DNA of 37,952 nucleotides. Source: Streptomyces rugosispiralis. GTDB taxonomy: Bacteria > Actinomycetota > Actinomycetes > Streptomycetales > Streptomycetaceae. The notes under the pieces were generated by a model. It was not told the origin of the DNA. It searched no databases and saw nothing but the letters and a program-made list of their open reading frames with translations. Where the stretch lies: positions 1 to 37,952 of the forward strand of contig NZ_JANIAA010000063.1 of assembly GCF_024505145.1 (NCBI RefSeq), in the 5' to 3' direction. The stretch's first letter is position 1; each line of letters starts with the position of its first letter. A program made the translations under genes and the position numbers. This document shows, one piece after another, positions 1 through 7,407 of this stretch.

Positions 1-1
1 G

Positions 2-73
2 CCCCAGCAGCCCCAGCCCGACCCCAACCAGCAACAGCAGCCTCCGCAGCAGCCGCCCCCGTCCGGCCCCTGA
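2..73 (+). CDS. C-terminal tail of a Pro/Gln-rich protein (partial)
   Basis: An open frame enters from the left edge and ends at TGA 71-73. It encodes only proline, glutamine and a few polar residues (PQQPQPDPNQQQQ...SGP). This looks like the disordered tail of a longer protein whose domains lie outside the window. The 100 bp after the stop contain degenerate copies of a CCGCACAGACAAC-type repeat. No function can be assigned. Low-complexity GC-rich sequence could also look open by chance. Confidence 0.45.
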   Translation, partial: PQQPQPDPNQQQQPPQQPPPSGP

Positions 74-173
74 CGGGAACGGCCCCGGCGCAACCCCGCA
101 CAGACAACCCCGCACAGACAAACCCGCACCGACGACGCGCAGACAACCCCGCACAACACCCGCGCACACAAAG

Positions 174-210
174 ACGTAGGGCCCGGCTCGCGATGAGCCG
201 GGCCCTACGT
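174..210 (-). terminator. Strong hairpin downstream of tRNA-Ser, probably bidirectional
   Basis: Arms 174-189 and 195-210 form a perfect 16-bp stem (ACGTAGGGCCCGGCTC on the left) with a 5-nt loop. Read on the minus strand it follows the tRNA-Ser 3' end by 8 nt and is followed by a short CTTT run. On the plus strand it could also end transcription from the partial gene at the left edge. Confidence 0.8.
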
Positions 211-218
211 TCTTCGAG

Positions 219-305
219 CGGTAGCGGTGGGATTTGAACCCACGGAGGAGTTGCCCCCTCACGCGCTTTCGAGGCGCGCTCCTTCGGCCGCTCGGACACG
301 CTACC
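219..305 (-). tRNA. tRNA-Ser (anticodon CGA)
   Basis: Read on the minus strand, the acceptor arms are GGTAGCG (305-299) and CGCTACC (226-220), with discriminator G at 219. The anticodon loop holds CGA (complement of 269-271), reading codon UCG. The long variable arm GAGGGGGCAACTCCTC is typical of class II serine tRNAs, and the T-arm has GGGTTCAAATCCC. CCA is not encoded. The length of 87 nt is normal for tRNA-Ser. A strong hairpin terminator follows. Confidence 0.95.
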
Positions 306-374
306 GAGGGAGAGCCTAGCGGACGGGTGGCCGGGAACCGAAATCGGTTCCGGAACGGATCCGCGCGGTGGGGC

Positions 375-875
375 TCAGGGCTTGCGGAAGAACGCGGTCA
401 GGGGGGCCGCGCACGCCTCCGCCAGGACGCCCGCGATCACCTCGGGGCGGTGGTTGAGACGACGGTCGCGGACCACGTCCCAGAGGGAGCCGACCGCGCC
501 GGCCTTCTCGTCCACGGCGCCGTAGACCAGCCGGTCCAGGCGGGACAGGACGATCGCGCCGGCGCACATCGTGCACGGCTCCAGGGTGACCACCAGGGTG
601 CAGCCGGTCAGCCGCCAGCCGCCGAGGTGGTGGGCGGCGGCTCGGAGGGCGAGGACCTCGGCGTGGGCCGTGGGGTCGCCATGGGCCTCGCGCTCGTTGC
701 GGCCGCGGCCGAGTACCGAGCCGTCCGGGCCCAGCACGACGGCGCCGACCGGCACGTCTCCCGTCTCGGGTGCCCGCACCGCCTCCTCCAGCGCCAGGCG
801 CATCGGTTCGCGCCAGGGGTCGCGCAGGGGGTCGGGTTCGGGGCCGGGCAGGAGGCCGGTCAGCGGATCGGTCAT
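375..875 (-). CDS. tadA: tRNA-specific adenosine deaminase TadA
   Basis: A zinc-dependent deaminase that converts adenosine to inosine at the wobble position of tRNA-Arg(ACG). The HAE motif (H71, E73) and PCTMC (C101, C104) supply the zinc ligands and the catalytic glutamate of the cytidine/deoxycytidylate deaminase fold. The family is usually about 145-160 aa, so the 166-aa frame may be overextended; Met25 (start at 803) is an alternative. Neither start has a clear ribosome-binding site. The gene starts 18 bp after the stop of the TadA-associated gene on the same strand, so the two are probably co-transcribed and translation may rely on coupling. Confidence 0.9.
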   Translation of the reverse strand: MTDPLTGLLPGPEPDPLRDPWREPMRLALEEAVRAPETGDVPVGAVVLGPDGSVLGRGRNEREAHGDPTAHAEVLALRAAAHHLGGWRLTGCTLVVTLEPCTMCAGAIVLSRLDRLVYGAVDEKAGAVGSLWDVVRDRRLNHRPEVIAGVLAEACAAPLTAFFRKP

Positions 876-893
876 GACATCAGTGTGCGGCGG

Positions 894-1409
894 TCAGCGC
901 ACCGCCTCCAGCCCCTCCATGCTGCAGCCGAGCATCTCGGCGATCGATTCGAGGGCGTCCCCGTCGAGGGCCTTCAGCTCCTTCTCGTCCATGCCGAGGT
1001 CGGCCAGGATGTCGGCGTCGCCGAGCGGGCCGATCGGGACCGGGGCGTCGTCCGCGTCCTCGTCGTCCCGGTCCGGCTCGCCGTCCTCGGTGCCGTCCAG
1101 GTCGACCAGGCTGTCCAGATCGTCGTCGGGGTCCCGGCCGAGCAGCTCGTCGGTGAGCATCGAGCCGTACGAGGTGCGGGCGGCCGCTGCCGCGTCCGAT
1201 ACGTAGATGTGCGGGTCGTCCTCGCCGTCCACGCGGACGACGCCGAACCACGCGTCTTCGTGCTCGATGAAGGCCAATACCGTGTCGTCGTCCTTGGCAG
1301 CCAGACGGGCCAGTTCGATCAAGTCCGCCAGGGTTTCCACGTCATCGAGCTCTGTGTCGCTCGCTTCCCACCCTTCTGCGGTGCGCGCGAGCAATGCGGC
1401 GAAGTACAC
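894..1409 (-). CDS. tRNA adenosine deaminase-associated protein
   Basis: About 171 aa starting VYFAALLARTAEGW. I recognise it as the Streptomyces protein regularly found directly upstream of tadA; its biochemical role is unknown. It is acidic, with Asp/Glu-rich segments in the second half. The frame stays open upstream to 1550, but I chose GTG at 1409 because GGGAG lies 7 nt before it and because the conserved part of the protein begins there. An ATG at 1430 is the alternative. It is the first gene of a probable operon with tadA (18-bp gap). The upstream non-coding space is 1410-1611. Confidence 0.8.
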   Translation of the reverse strand: MYFAALLARTAEGWEASDTELDDVETLADLIELARLAAKDDDTVLAFIEHEDAWFGVVRVDGEDDPHIYVSDAAAAARTSYGSMLTDELLGRDPDDDLDSLVDLDGTEDGEPDRDDEDADDAPVPIGPLGDADILADLGMDEKELKALDGDALESIAEMLGCSMEGLEAVR

Positions 1410-1611
1410 CGTGACTCTCCCACTGGTCATAGGCGTGCCGGGGGCGGGCGGGACAGTGTCCCGCCCCAATCGGAATCGTGGCAGAAACCGTCGCTTCGCG
1501 AGAGGTCTTCCACGCTGCGTCGTGCACCAGTCCAAAGAGATGTGGCTCACGCGGACGGAATCGAAACACGCGGAAACCGTCTCCGGCGGTTCGACGGAAG
1601 CTCACCAGGGC

Positions 1612-1779
1612 TCACCAGGAGAACGTCCGCATGTGTATCGCCCGGCGCATCCGGGCGGCGCGGGCCTGCCGGGGCCGCACCTGGTTCCGTACCGCCCGCG
1701 CCTCGTTCAGGGCGCGCAGGAAGCGGTCGCGACGGCGGCTGCGGTCCGCGGCGGTTTCCCTCGCGGTCGCGTCGGCCAT
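1612..1779 (-). CDS. Small basic protein, 55 aa, unknown function
   Basis: An ATG at 1779 is preceded by GAGGAG about 9 nt upstream. The frame runs 55 codons to TGA at 1612 (MADATARETAADRSRRR...RTFSW). Third codon positions are about 90% G/C, as in neighbouring real genes. The protein is strongly Arg-rich, predicted alpha-helical, and has no signal peptide or membrane segment. It lies divergently from upp. I believe similar short ORFs occur next to upp in other Streptomyces, but this is from memory. An RNA- or DNA-binding role is possible from the charge only. Confidence 0.65.
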   Translation of the reverse strand: MADATARETAADRSRRRDRFLRALNEARAVRNQVRPRQARAARMRRAIHMRTFSW

Positions 1780-1959
1780 GTTCACTCACTCCTCGGGGCC
1801 GAGGTGTCGCCCGGTGGGTGGGGCCGAGCGCTGTTGCCCACTTTCCCCCGAATCGGAGGTTTGATGCCAGTACGGCGGCAGACGGTCGAGTGCGGGGCGG
1901 CGCACGGAGGACGTCACCGGCGGGAGCCGGGCTCCGGGGGCTCGGTTAGTGTCGTCGCC

Positions 1960-2595
1960 ATGCGGATCCACGTCGTCGACCACCCGCTGGTGGCGCACAA
2001 ACTCACCACGCTGCGCGACAAGCGCACCGACTCCCCCACCTTCCGGCGGCTCGCCGACGAGCTGGTGACCCTGCTCGCGTACGAGGCCACGCGCGATGTG
2101 CGCACCGAGCAGGTCGACATCGAGACCCCGGTGACGGCCACGACCGGGGTACGGCTGTCCCATCCGCGCCCCATGGTCGTGCCGATCCTGCGGGCCGGTC
2201 TCGGGATGCTCGACGGCATGGTGCGGCTGCTGCCCACCGCCGAGGTGGGCTTCCTGGGCATGATCCGCGACGAGGAGACGCTCCAGGCGTCCACCTACGC
2301 CACCCGGATGCCCGAGGACCTCTCCGGCCGTCAGGTCTACGTCCTGGACCCGATGCTGGCCACCGGCGGGACGCTGGTCGCGGCGATCAGGGAGCTGATA
2401 TCGCGGGGCGCCGACGACGTGACCGCGCTGTGTCTGCTGGCGGCGCCCCAGGGCGTCGAGCTCATGGAGCGCGAGCTGGCCGGGGCGCCGGTGACGGTGG
2501 TCACCTCGTCCGTCGACGAGCGGCTCAACGAGCAGGGGTACATCGTGCCGGGGCTCGGCGACGCGGGCGACCGGATGTACGGGACCGCGGGCTGA
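1960..2595 (+). CDS. upp: Uracil phosphoribosyltransferase
   Basis: Pyrimidine salvage enzyme: uracil + PRPP gives UMP + PPi, in the cytosol. The 211-aa protein starts MRIHVVDHPLVAHKLTTLRD. It has the PRPP-binding loop LDPMLATGGTL (about residues 128-138) and the C-terminal uracil-binding stretch NEQGYIVPGLGDAGDR. The frame is open far upstream, but the family length (about 208-211 aa) and the N-terminal motif fix the start at 1960. There is no ribosome-binding site; TTAGTG at 1946-1951 could be a -10 box, so the mRNA may be leaderless (inference). It converges on the LytR_C gene with a 15-bp gap. Confidence 0.95.
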   Translation: MRIHVVDHPLVAHKLTTLRDKRTDSPTFRRLADELVTLLAYEATRDVRTEQVDIETPVTATTGVRLSHPRPMVVPILRAGLGMLDGMVRLLPTAEVGFLGMIRDEETLQASTYATRMPEDLSGRQVYVLDPMLATGGTLVAAIRELISRGADDVTALCLLAAPQGVELMERELAGAPVTVVTSSVDERLNEQGYIVPGLGDAGDRMYGTAG

Positions 2596-2610
2596 GGGGT
2601 CCTCGACGGC

Positions 2611-3321
2611 TCAGCGGCAGGGCGATCCGGAGGGCGCGGGCGAGGGCTTGGCCAGGGCGGCCAGCGCCTTGTCGGCGTCCTTCTGTTCGACGAGGTCCTT
2701 GAAATCGTTGCCGATGATCAGGTCGATGTCCTTGCCGTCGCGCGCGTCGTTCTTGGTCTGCGCGCCGGTGAGCTGTGTGCCGAGCACATTGAAGGCCCCG
2801 TCGCCGGCGCCGGGGGCGCCGAGCAGTATCCCGGTGGCCTTGACCTTCTTGTCGTACTGGGTCGGGGCGTTGCCCACCTTCCCGATCTTGAAGCCGCGCT
2901 TCTCCAGCTCCTTGGCGGTGTCCTTGGCGAGGCCGGAGCGCGTGGTCGCGTTGTAGACGTTGACCGTGATCTGGGAGGGCTTGGGCAGCTTCCCGCCCGT
3001 ACGGCCGCCCTGGCCGCCCTGACCGCCCTGGCCGCTCCGGCCGCTGTCGGACCGGCCGGACTTGGCGTTCTCGTCGGGGTGCTTGTCGATGCGCTCGCAG
3101 TCCCCGGTGCCGTGCGCCGCGCGGACCTTCTGGCCACCGCCGTCGCCGGAGAAGACGTCGATGAGCTGAAGTGTTCCCCACCCGACCAGGCCGAGCGCCA
3201 GAACCGAGCCGAAGGCGGTGAACATCAGCCGCCGGCGGCCGCGGGGTCGGCTCATCCGCGGGTAGCGATCGCCCGTAATGCGGTACTTTCCGCCCATGCC
3301 GGGAGGGGTCAGCATGCTCAT
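2611..3321 (-). CDS. LytR C-terminal-domain membrane protein
   Basis: 236 aa with a basic cytoplasmic N-terminus (RPRGRRR), one membrane anchor at about residues 33-55, a Gly/Ser-rich flexible linker (about 85-110, with GQGGQGGQGG), and a C-terminal LytR_C domain (ITVNVYNATTRSGLA...). LytR_C modules occur in actinobacterial cell-envelope proteins. The exact role of the stand-alone membrane form is unknown. Several Met codons near the N-terminus make the start uncertain (3321 or Met9). Its position next to upp matches the Streptomyces gene order I recall. It is convergent with upp. Confidence 0.85.
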   Translation of the reverse strand: MSMLTPPGMGGKYRITGDRYPRMSRPRGRRRLMFTAFGSVLALGLVGWGTLQLIDVFSGDGGGQKVRAAHGTGDCERIDKHPDENAKSGRSDSGRSGQGGQGGQGGRTGGKLPKPSQITVNVYNATTRSGLAKDTAKELEKRGFKIGKVGNAPTQYDKKVKATGILLGAPGAGDGAFNVLGTQLTGAQTKNDARDGKDIDLIIGNDFKDLVEQKDADKALAALAKPSPAPSGSPCR

Positions 3322-3454
3322 GTGCGCAGCGTAGTGCGGCCAGGTGGCGATGCCTACTAAATGATCAATGGTTGGTGCTCAGACCTACCCGAAAGGGTCA
3401 ACGCTGATCGGAAGTCGATCAACGGCGATCGGTCACCGGGGAGCGGGGGCGCGG

Positions 3455-3754
3455 TCAGCCCTCGAGCTCCAGGACGCGCGCGTGCAGCACCTGGCGCTGC
3501 TGGAGTGCGGCGCGCACCGCCCGGTGCAGCCCGTCCTCCAGATAGAGGTCGCCCTGCCATTTCACGACATGGGCGAAGAGGTCCCCGTAGAACGTGGAGT
3601 CCTCGGCGAGCAGCGTCTCCAGGTCGAGCTGCTGCTTCGTCGTGACCAACTGGTCAAGACGTACCGGGCGTGGGGCGACATCCGCCCACTGGCGGGTGGA
3701 TTCCCGGCCGTGGTCGGGGTAGGGCCGACCGTTTCCGATGCGCTTGAAGATCAC
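3455..3754 (-). CDS. Small conserved protein (often labelled VapB-type antitoxin) with ParB-like motif
   Basis: 99 aa, starting MIFKRIGNGRPYPDHGREST. I recognise it as a highly conserved Streptomyces protein that databases often name a VapB-family antitoxin. No toxin gene lies beside it. The sequence instead shows a ParB/sulfiredoxin-like pattern: VRLDQLV near residue 31, then EDGLHRAVRAAL with D74, G75, H77 and R78. The match to the DGxHR motif of that fold is visible; the functional inference is mine. The non-coding gap between it and the LytR_C gene (3322-3454) contains ATGATCAAT- and CGATC-type half sites. Confidence 0.85.
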   Translation of the reverse strand: MIFKRIGNGRPYPDHGRESTRQWADVAPRPVRLDQLVTTKQQLDLETLLAEDSTFYGDLFAHVVKWQGDLYLEDGLHRAVRAALQQRQVLHARVLELEG

Positions 3755-3903
3755 ACGGAAAGCCTACCGGGCAAGCCGCTCCCGGCGCAGCCAAGGCGCT
3801 CGAGTGCCGGGCCGGAGCCGGGTCCCGCCGTATGCAGAAAAGTGGAAAAAATGCTTGAAAGGGGCTAGGCGCTCATGGGGGCCCGGAGTAACGTAAATAA
3901 CAG

Positions 3904-4077
3904 CCTGCGGGGCGAGCGAGGGAGCTTGACCGGAGAGGCGTTCACGACAGGGATGTGAGTCCCCGAGAGAGCGTCTTCTAGATGGCCGGGCTGAGAGGCT
4001 CGAAGGTCGGGGAGACCTGAGAGCGACCTCCAACACCTGATACGGACAATGCCGCCGAAGGGAGCCCACCTCGCAGG
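3904..4077 (+). promoter_or_regulatory. TPP (THI-box) riboswitch
   Basis: The 3' half has the conserved run ACCTGATACGGACAATGCC followed by GCCGAAGGGA (4035-4062), very close to the actinobacterial THI consensus. The CTGAGA of J3-2 is at 3991-3996. P1 pairs CCTGCGGGG (3904-3912) with CCTCGCAGG (4069-4077). P2 pairs CGAG (3913-3916 or 3917-3920) with CTCG (3999-4002). P3 is extended, with GGCGTT pairing AGCGTC around an inner GGGA/TCCC hairpin. An optional hairpin (AGGTCG/CGACCT) sits before P4. One outer P5 pair is mismatched (A-C). The next gene starts at 4213 and is not a thiamine gene. Confidence 0.85.
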
Positions 4078-4090
4078 TTTCGTCCTGCGC

Positions 4091-4180
4091 GGGAATCCCC
4101 CTCGCGGGAATCCCCCTCGCGGGAATCCCCCTCGCGGGAATCCCCCTCGCGGGAATCCCCCTCGCGGGAATCCCCTCTCG
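4091..4180. repeat. 15-bp tandem repeat, six units
   Basis: GGGAATCCCCCTCGC recurs every 15 bp (GGG at 4091, 4106, 4121, 4136, 4151, 4166), with a degenerate seventh start at 4182. Each unit can form a small GC-rich hairpin. The array fills the space between the TPP riboswitch and the start codon at 4213, so it belongs to the 5' UTR of that gene. Confidence 0.95.
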
Positions 4181-4212
4181 CGGGTTTCGCGCCGCCCGCG
4201 CACCATGGCCTC

Positions 4213-5802
4213 ATGGCCGTTCCCCAACGCCCGCCGGGTCCGCACGGCGCCCCGGAGCCGCGCCGCTGTCTGGTCACCGGCGCCACCGGCTATATCGGCG
4301 GCAGGCTGGTGCCCGAGCTGCTGGCCGCGGGACATCGGGTGCGATGTGTGGCCCGCTCGCCCGAGAAGCTGCGCGACCAGCCCTGGGCGGGGCGGGTGGA
4401 GACCGTACGCGGCGATGTGACCGACGAGGAGTCCGTGCGCGCCGCCATGGAGGGCGTGGATGTCGCGTACTACCTGGTCCACGCGCTGGGCACCGGATCC
4501 GGCTTCGAGGAGACCGACCGCCGCGCCGCCCGGATCTTCGGCGAGCGGGCCCGGGCCGCCGGGGTGCGCCGGATCGTCTATCTCGGCGGGCTGACCCCCA
4601 AGGGCGTCCCCGAGTGTGCGCTCTCGCCCCATCTGCGGTCCCGGGCCGAGGTGGGCCGGGTGCTGCTGGACTGCGGGGTGCCGACGGCCGTGCTGCGGGC
4701 CGGGGTGATCATCGGCTCCGGCTCGGCCTCGTTCGAGATGCTGCGCTATCTCACCGAGCGGCTGCCGGTGATGGTGACGCCCCGCTGGGTGCGCACCCGC
4801 ACCCAGCCCATCGCCGTCCGCGACGTGCTGCGACTGCTGGTCGGCTGCGCCACGCTGCCGGATGAGGTGCACCGGGCCTTCGACATCGGCGGCCGCGACG
4901 TCCTCACCTACCGCGCCATGATGCGGCGGTACGCGCGGGTGACCGGGTTGCGGCGGCGGCTGATCGTACCGGTGCCGGTGCTCACCCCCGGGCTGTCCAG
5001 TCTGTGGGTCGGCCTGGTCACCCCCGTACCCGGCGCCATCGCCCGCCCGCTGGTGGAGTCGCTGCGCCATGAAGTGGTCTGCGCCGAACGGGACATCACC
5101 CGCTATGTGCCGGACCCCCCGGGCGGGCCGCTCGGCGTGGACCGGGCGCTGGAGCTGGCCCTGCGGCGGATCCGCGACGCGGAGGTGGCCACCCGCTGGT
5201 CCTCCGCCGCCACCCCCGGCGCGCCCAGCGATCCGCTGCCCACCGACCCCGACTGGTCGGGCGGCAGCCTCTACCAGGACCGCCGCGAGCGCGCGGTGGA
5301 CGCCTCGCCGGAGGACCTCTGGCGGGTGGTGGAGGGGATCGGCGGTGAGAACGGGTGGTACTCGCTGCCGCTCGCCTGGGCGCTGCGCGGCTGGATCGAC
5401 ACCCTGGTGGGCGGTGTCGGGCTGCGCCGGGGCCGCCGGGACGCGGCGCGGCTCAGAGTGGGGGACAGCCTCGACTTCTGGCGGGTGGAGGAGGTCCTGC
5501 CGCCCCACCTGCTGCGGCTGCGCGCCGAGATGCGGCTGCCGGGCCTGGCCTGGCTGGAGATGGCGGTCGACCGGGACGCGCGGGGCGGGGCGGTGTATCG
5601 GCAGCGGGCGCTGTTCCACCCGCGCGGTCTCGCCGGGCATCTGTACTGGTGGTCGGTCGCGCCGTGGCACGCGCTCGTCTTCGGGGGGATGGCCCGGAAC
5701 ATCGCCGTCCGGGCCGAGAGGGGCGAGGCCGGGACGGGCCGGGGCGGGACGGGCGCGGCCGGGACGAGAGCGTCCGCGCCGTCCGCGTTCCGCGCCCGGT
5801 GA
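4213..5802 (+). CDS. NAD(P)-binding oxidoreductase with DUF2867 domain
   Basis: 529 aa. Residues about 17-320 form an atypical SDR/NmrA-like Rossmann domain: TGATGYIGG is the dinucleotide-binding loop, followed by VRCVARSPEKL. Residues about 345-510 match the DUF2867 START-like domain, with SLYQDRRERAVDASPEDLWRVV and a Trp-rich end. Such fusions are common in actinobacteria; the substrate is unknown. ATG 4213 has no clear ribosome-binding site. Its 5' UTR holds a TPP riboswitch and a repeat array, which implies regulation by thiamine pyrophosphate if it is the true target. It converges with the P450. Confidence 0.85.
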   Translation: MAVPQRPPGPHGAPEPRRCLVTGATGYIGGRLVPELLAAGHRVRCVARSPEKLRDQPWAGRVETVRGDVTDEESVRAAMEGVDVAYYLVHALGTGSGFEETDRRAARIFGERARAAGVRRIVYLGGLTPKGVPECALSPHLRSRAEVGRVLLDCGVPTAVLRAGVIIGSGSASFEMLRYLTERLPVMVTPRWVRTRTQPIAVRDVLRLLVGCATLPDEVHRAFDIGGRDVLTYRAMMRRYARVTGLRRRLIVPVPVLTPGLSSLWVGLVTPVPGAIARPLVESLRHEVVCAERDITRYVPDPPGGPLGVDRALELALRRIRDAEVATRWSSAATPGAPSDPLPTDPDWSGGSLYQDRRERAVDASPEDLWRVVEGIGGENGWYSLPLAWALRGWIDTLVGGVGLRRGRRDAARLRVGDSLDFWRVEEVLPPHLLRLRAEMRLPGLAWLEMAVDRDARGGAVYRQRALFHPRGLAGHLYWWSVAPWHALVFGGMARNIAVRAERGEAGTGRGGTGAAGTRASAPSAFRAR

Positions 5803-5825
5803 GCCCGGCCGGTTCGTGGGGCGTG

Positions 5826-5845
5826 GGCCCCGCCGGTCCGGGGCC
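5826..5845. terminator. Hairpin between convergent genes
   Basis: GGCCCCG (5826-5832) pairs perfectly with CGGGGCC (5839-5845) across a 6-nt loop in the 57-bp gap between the convergent oxidoreductase and P450 genes. There is no U-tract, so termination is inferred from position and stem strength. Confidence 0.5.
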
Positions 5846-5859
5846 GCCGAACCCCGCCG

Positions 5860-7242
5860 TCACCGGGACCCGTTCGGGGATCCGTTCGGAGAGCCGTTCG
5901 CGGACCGGTTCGTGGACTGGTTGGCGGACCGGTTCGTGGACCGGTTCGTGGACCGGTCCGTGGATCGGTTGGCGGACTGGTTCGTGGATCGGTTGGCGGA
6001 CCGGTTCGGCCGCAGCTCCTCGAAGGCGAGCGGCAGATGCCGCGGCCCGCGCAGCACCGCGTTCCGCCGGTAGGTCGGCGGATCCTCCAGCAACCGGGGC
6101 CCGTCCAGCCGGCGGGCCAGCTCGGTCAGCGCGATCTGCGCCTCCAGCCGGGCCAGCGGGGCGCCGAAGCAGCTGTGGATGCCACTGCCGAAGCCGAGGT
6201 GCTGGTTGTCCCTGCGCTGCGGATCGAACCGGTCGGGGTCGGGGAACCGCTGCGGATCGCGGTTGCCCGAGGCCAGCAGCAGCCAGACGGACGCCCCTCG
6301 GGGGATGGTCACGCCCGCGATGTCGATCTCCGAGAGCGGGGTGCGCTGGGGAAGCATCTGCACCGGCGGATCGAACCGCAGCAGCTCCTCCACCAGCGGC
6401 ACGACCAGATGGGGATCCTTGCGCAGCCGGGTGAGCACATCGGGGTTGCGCAGCAGGGTCAGCATCCCGTTGGTGATCAGGTTGACGGTGGTCTCGTGCC
6501 CCGCCACCAGCAGCAGCGCCGCGGTGCTCAGCAGCTCCATCCGGCTCATCCGCCCTTCCGGGCCCTCCCCGCCGACCAGGATCGAGAGCATGTCGTCGCC
6601 GGGCGCCCGGCGGCGCTCCTCGATCAGCTCGGACAGATACGTCGCCAGCTCCGTACGGGCCTGCCGGGTGATCCGCCACCGCTCGGCGGCGTCCGCGTCC
6701 GGGTCGGGGTCCAGACTGGTGGCGAGGGTGTCGGCCCAGGCGTGGAAGCGCGGCTCGTCCTCCCGTGGCACCCCGAGCAGCCGGCAGATCACGGTCACCG
6801 GGAAGGGGTAGGAGAAGTGGTCGACGAGATCGATCCGGTCCCGCCCCTCGAAGCCGTCGATCAGCTCGCCGACGATACGGCTGAGTTCACCGCGCATCTC
6901 GTGGAGCCGGCGCGGGGTGTGCGGCGGGCCGAAGGGCGCCGTCGCGAGCCGGCGCAGCCGGTCGTGCTCGGGCGGGTCCAGCTTCAGGAAGCTGGGCGGC
7001 AGCCCCGGGTCGTCCTCCTCGGGCAGCTCCGAGGCGGCCTGGGGGTCCAGGTTGCGCGCGTCGGAGCTGAGCCGGGGGTCGTGCAGCAGACCGTGGATCT
7101 CCCAGTAGGTGGAGACGATGTACGGCCCCTCCTCGTCGTGCGCCACGGGCGTCTTGCGCAGCTCGGCGTAGATCGGGTACGGGTCGGCTCGATGGGCGTA
7201 GTCGGTGATCTGCCGTACGAGCGAGCCTTGCGTCTGCGTCAT
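5860..7242 (-). CDS. Cytochrome P450 with repetitive C-terminal tail
   Basis: 460 aa. Heme-thiolate monooxygenase of the bacterial class I type. The I-helix motif AGHETT, the ExxR motif (EELLR) and the heme loop FGSGIHSCFGAPLAR with its cysteine ligand are all intact. The start is ATG 7242, with AAGGAA about 11 nt upstream; a longer open frame upstream is a shadow. After the normal P450 end (...LPLAFEELRP) there are about 48 residues of NRSA/NRST/NQSA repeats encoded by 12-bp DNA repeats, unusual for the family and probably disordered. No ferredoxin gene adjoins it. It is divergent from blaI (165-bp gap). Substrate unknown. Confidence 0.92.
   Translation of the reverse strand: MTQTQGSLVRQITDYAHRADPYPIYAELRKTPVAHDEEGPYIVSTYWEIHGLLHDPRLSSDARNLDPQAASELPEEDDPGLPPSFLKLDPPEHDRLRRLATAPFGPPHTPRRLHEMRGELSRIVGELIDGFEGRDRIDLVDHFSYPFPVTVICRLLGVPREDEPRFHAWADTLATSLDPDPDADAAERWRITRQARTELATYLSELIEERRRAPGDDMLSILVGGEGPEGRMSRMELLSTAALLLVAGHETTVNLITNGMLTLLRNPDVLTRLRKDPHLVVPLVEELLRFDPPVQMLPQRTPLSEIDIAGVTIPRGASVWLLLASGNRDPQRFPDPDRFDPQRRDNQHLGFGSGIHSCFGAPLARLEAQIALTELARRLDGPRLLEDPPTYRRNAVLRGPRHLPLAFEELRPNRSANRSTNQSANRSTDRSTNRSTNRSANQSTNRSANGSPNGSPNGSR
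5872..6009. repeat. 12-bp-type coding repeats in the P450 C-terminus
   Basis: Degenerate units of GACCGGTTCGTG / GATCGGTTGGCG recur about every 12 bp and encode the N-R-S-(A/T) tail of the P450 on the minus strand. The unit is a multiple of three, so the array grows or shrinks without a frameshift. Confidence 0.9.
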
Positions 7243-7407
7243 GGCTGAGTGCGTTCCTTCGTCGGGGTCGTCCCCCTGCACAGCATCGGCGAGGCGGCCC
7301 GGCCCCGCGCGTACAGCCAGGCCAAAGGGGCGAACCCGCGACCGTGGCCGCTCGCTACGATGGAGCGCCGCGCGCCGGGCGCGTGCGGTGGGGAAGGAGA
7401 CGGTGTG

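Noticed and set aside
3455..3754. VapBC toxin-antitoxin locus
   Set aside because: No PIN toxin or other partner gene lies beside it; the neighbours are a LytR_C protein and a riboswitch.
4049..4420. Frame encoding RGNPP repeats on the plus strand
   Set aside because: Its ATG lies inside the conserved THI-box core, the repeats are a 15-bp DNA array, and the frame then runs out of phase through the oxidoreductase gene.
3865..5670. Long minus-strand frame opposite the oxidoreductase
   Set aside because: It mirrors the high-GC third positions of the plus-strand gene, has no recognisable domain and crosses the riboswitch.
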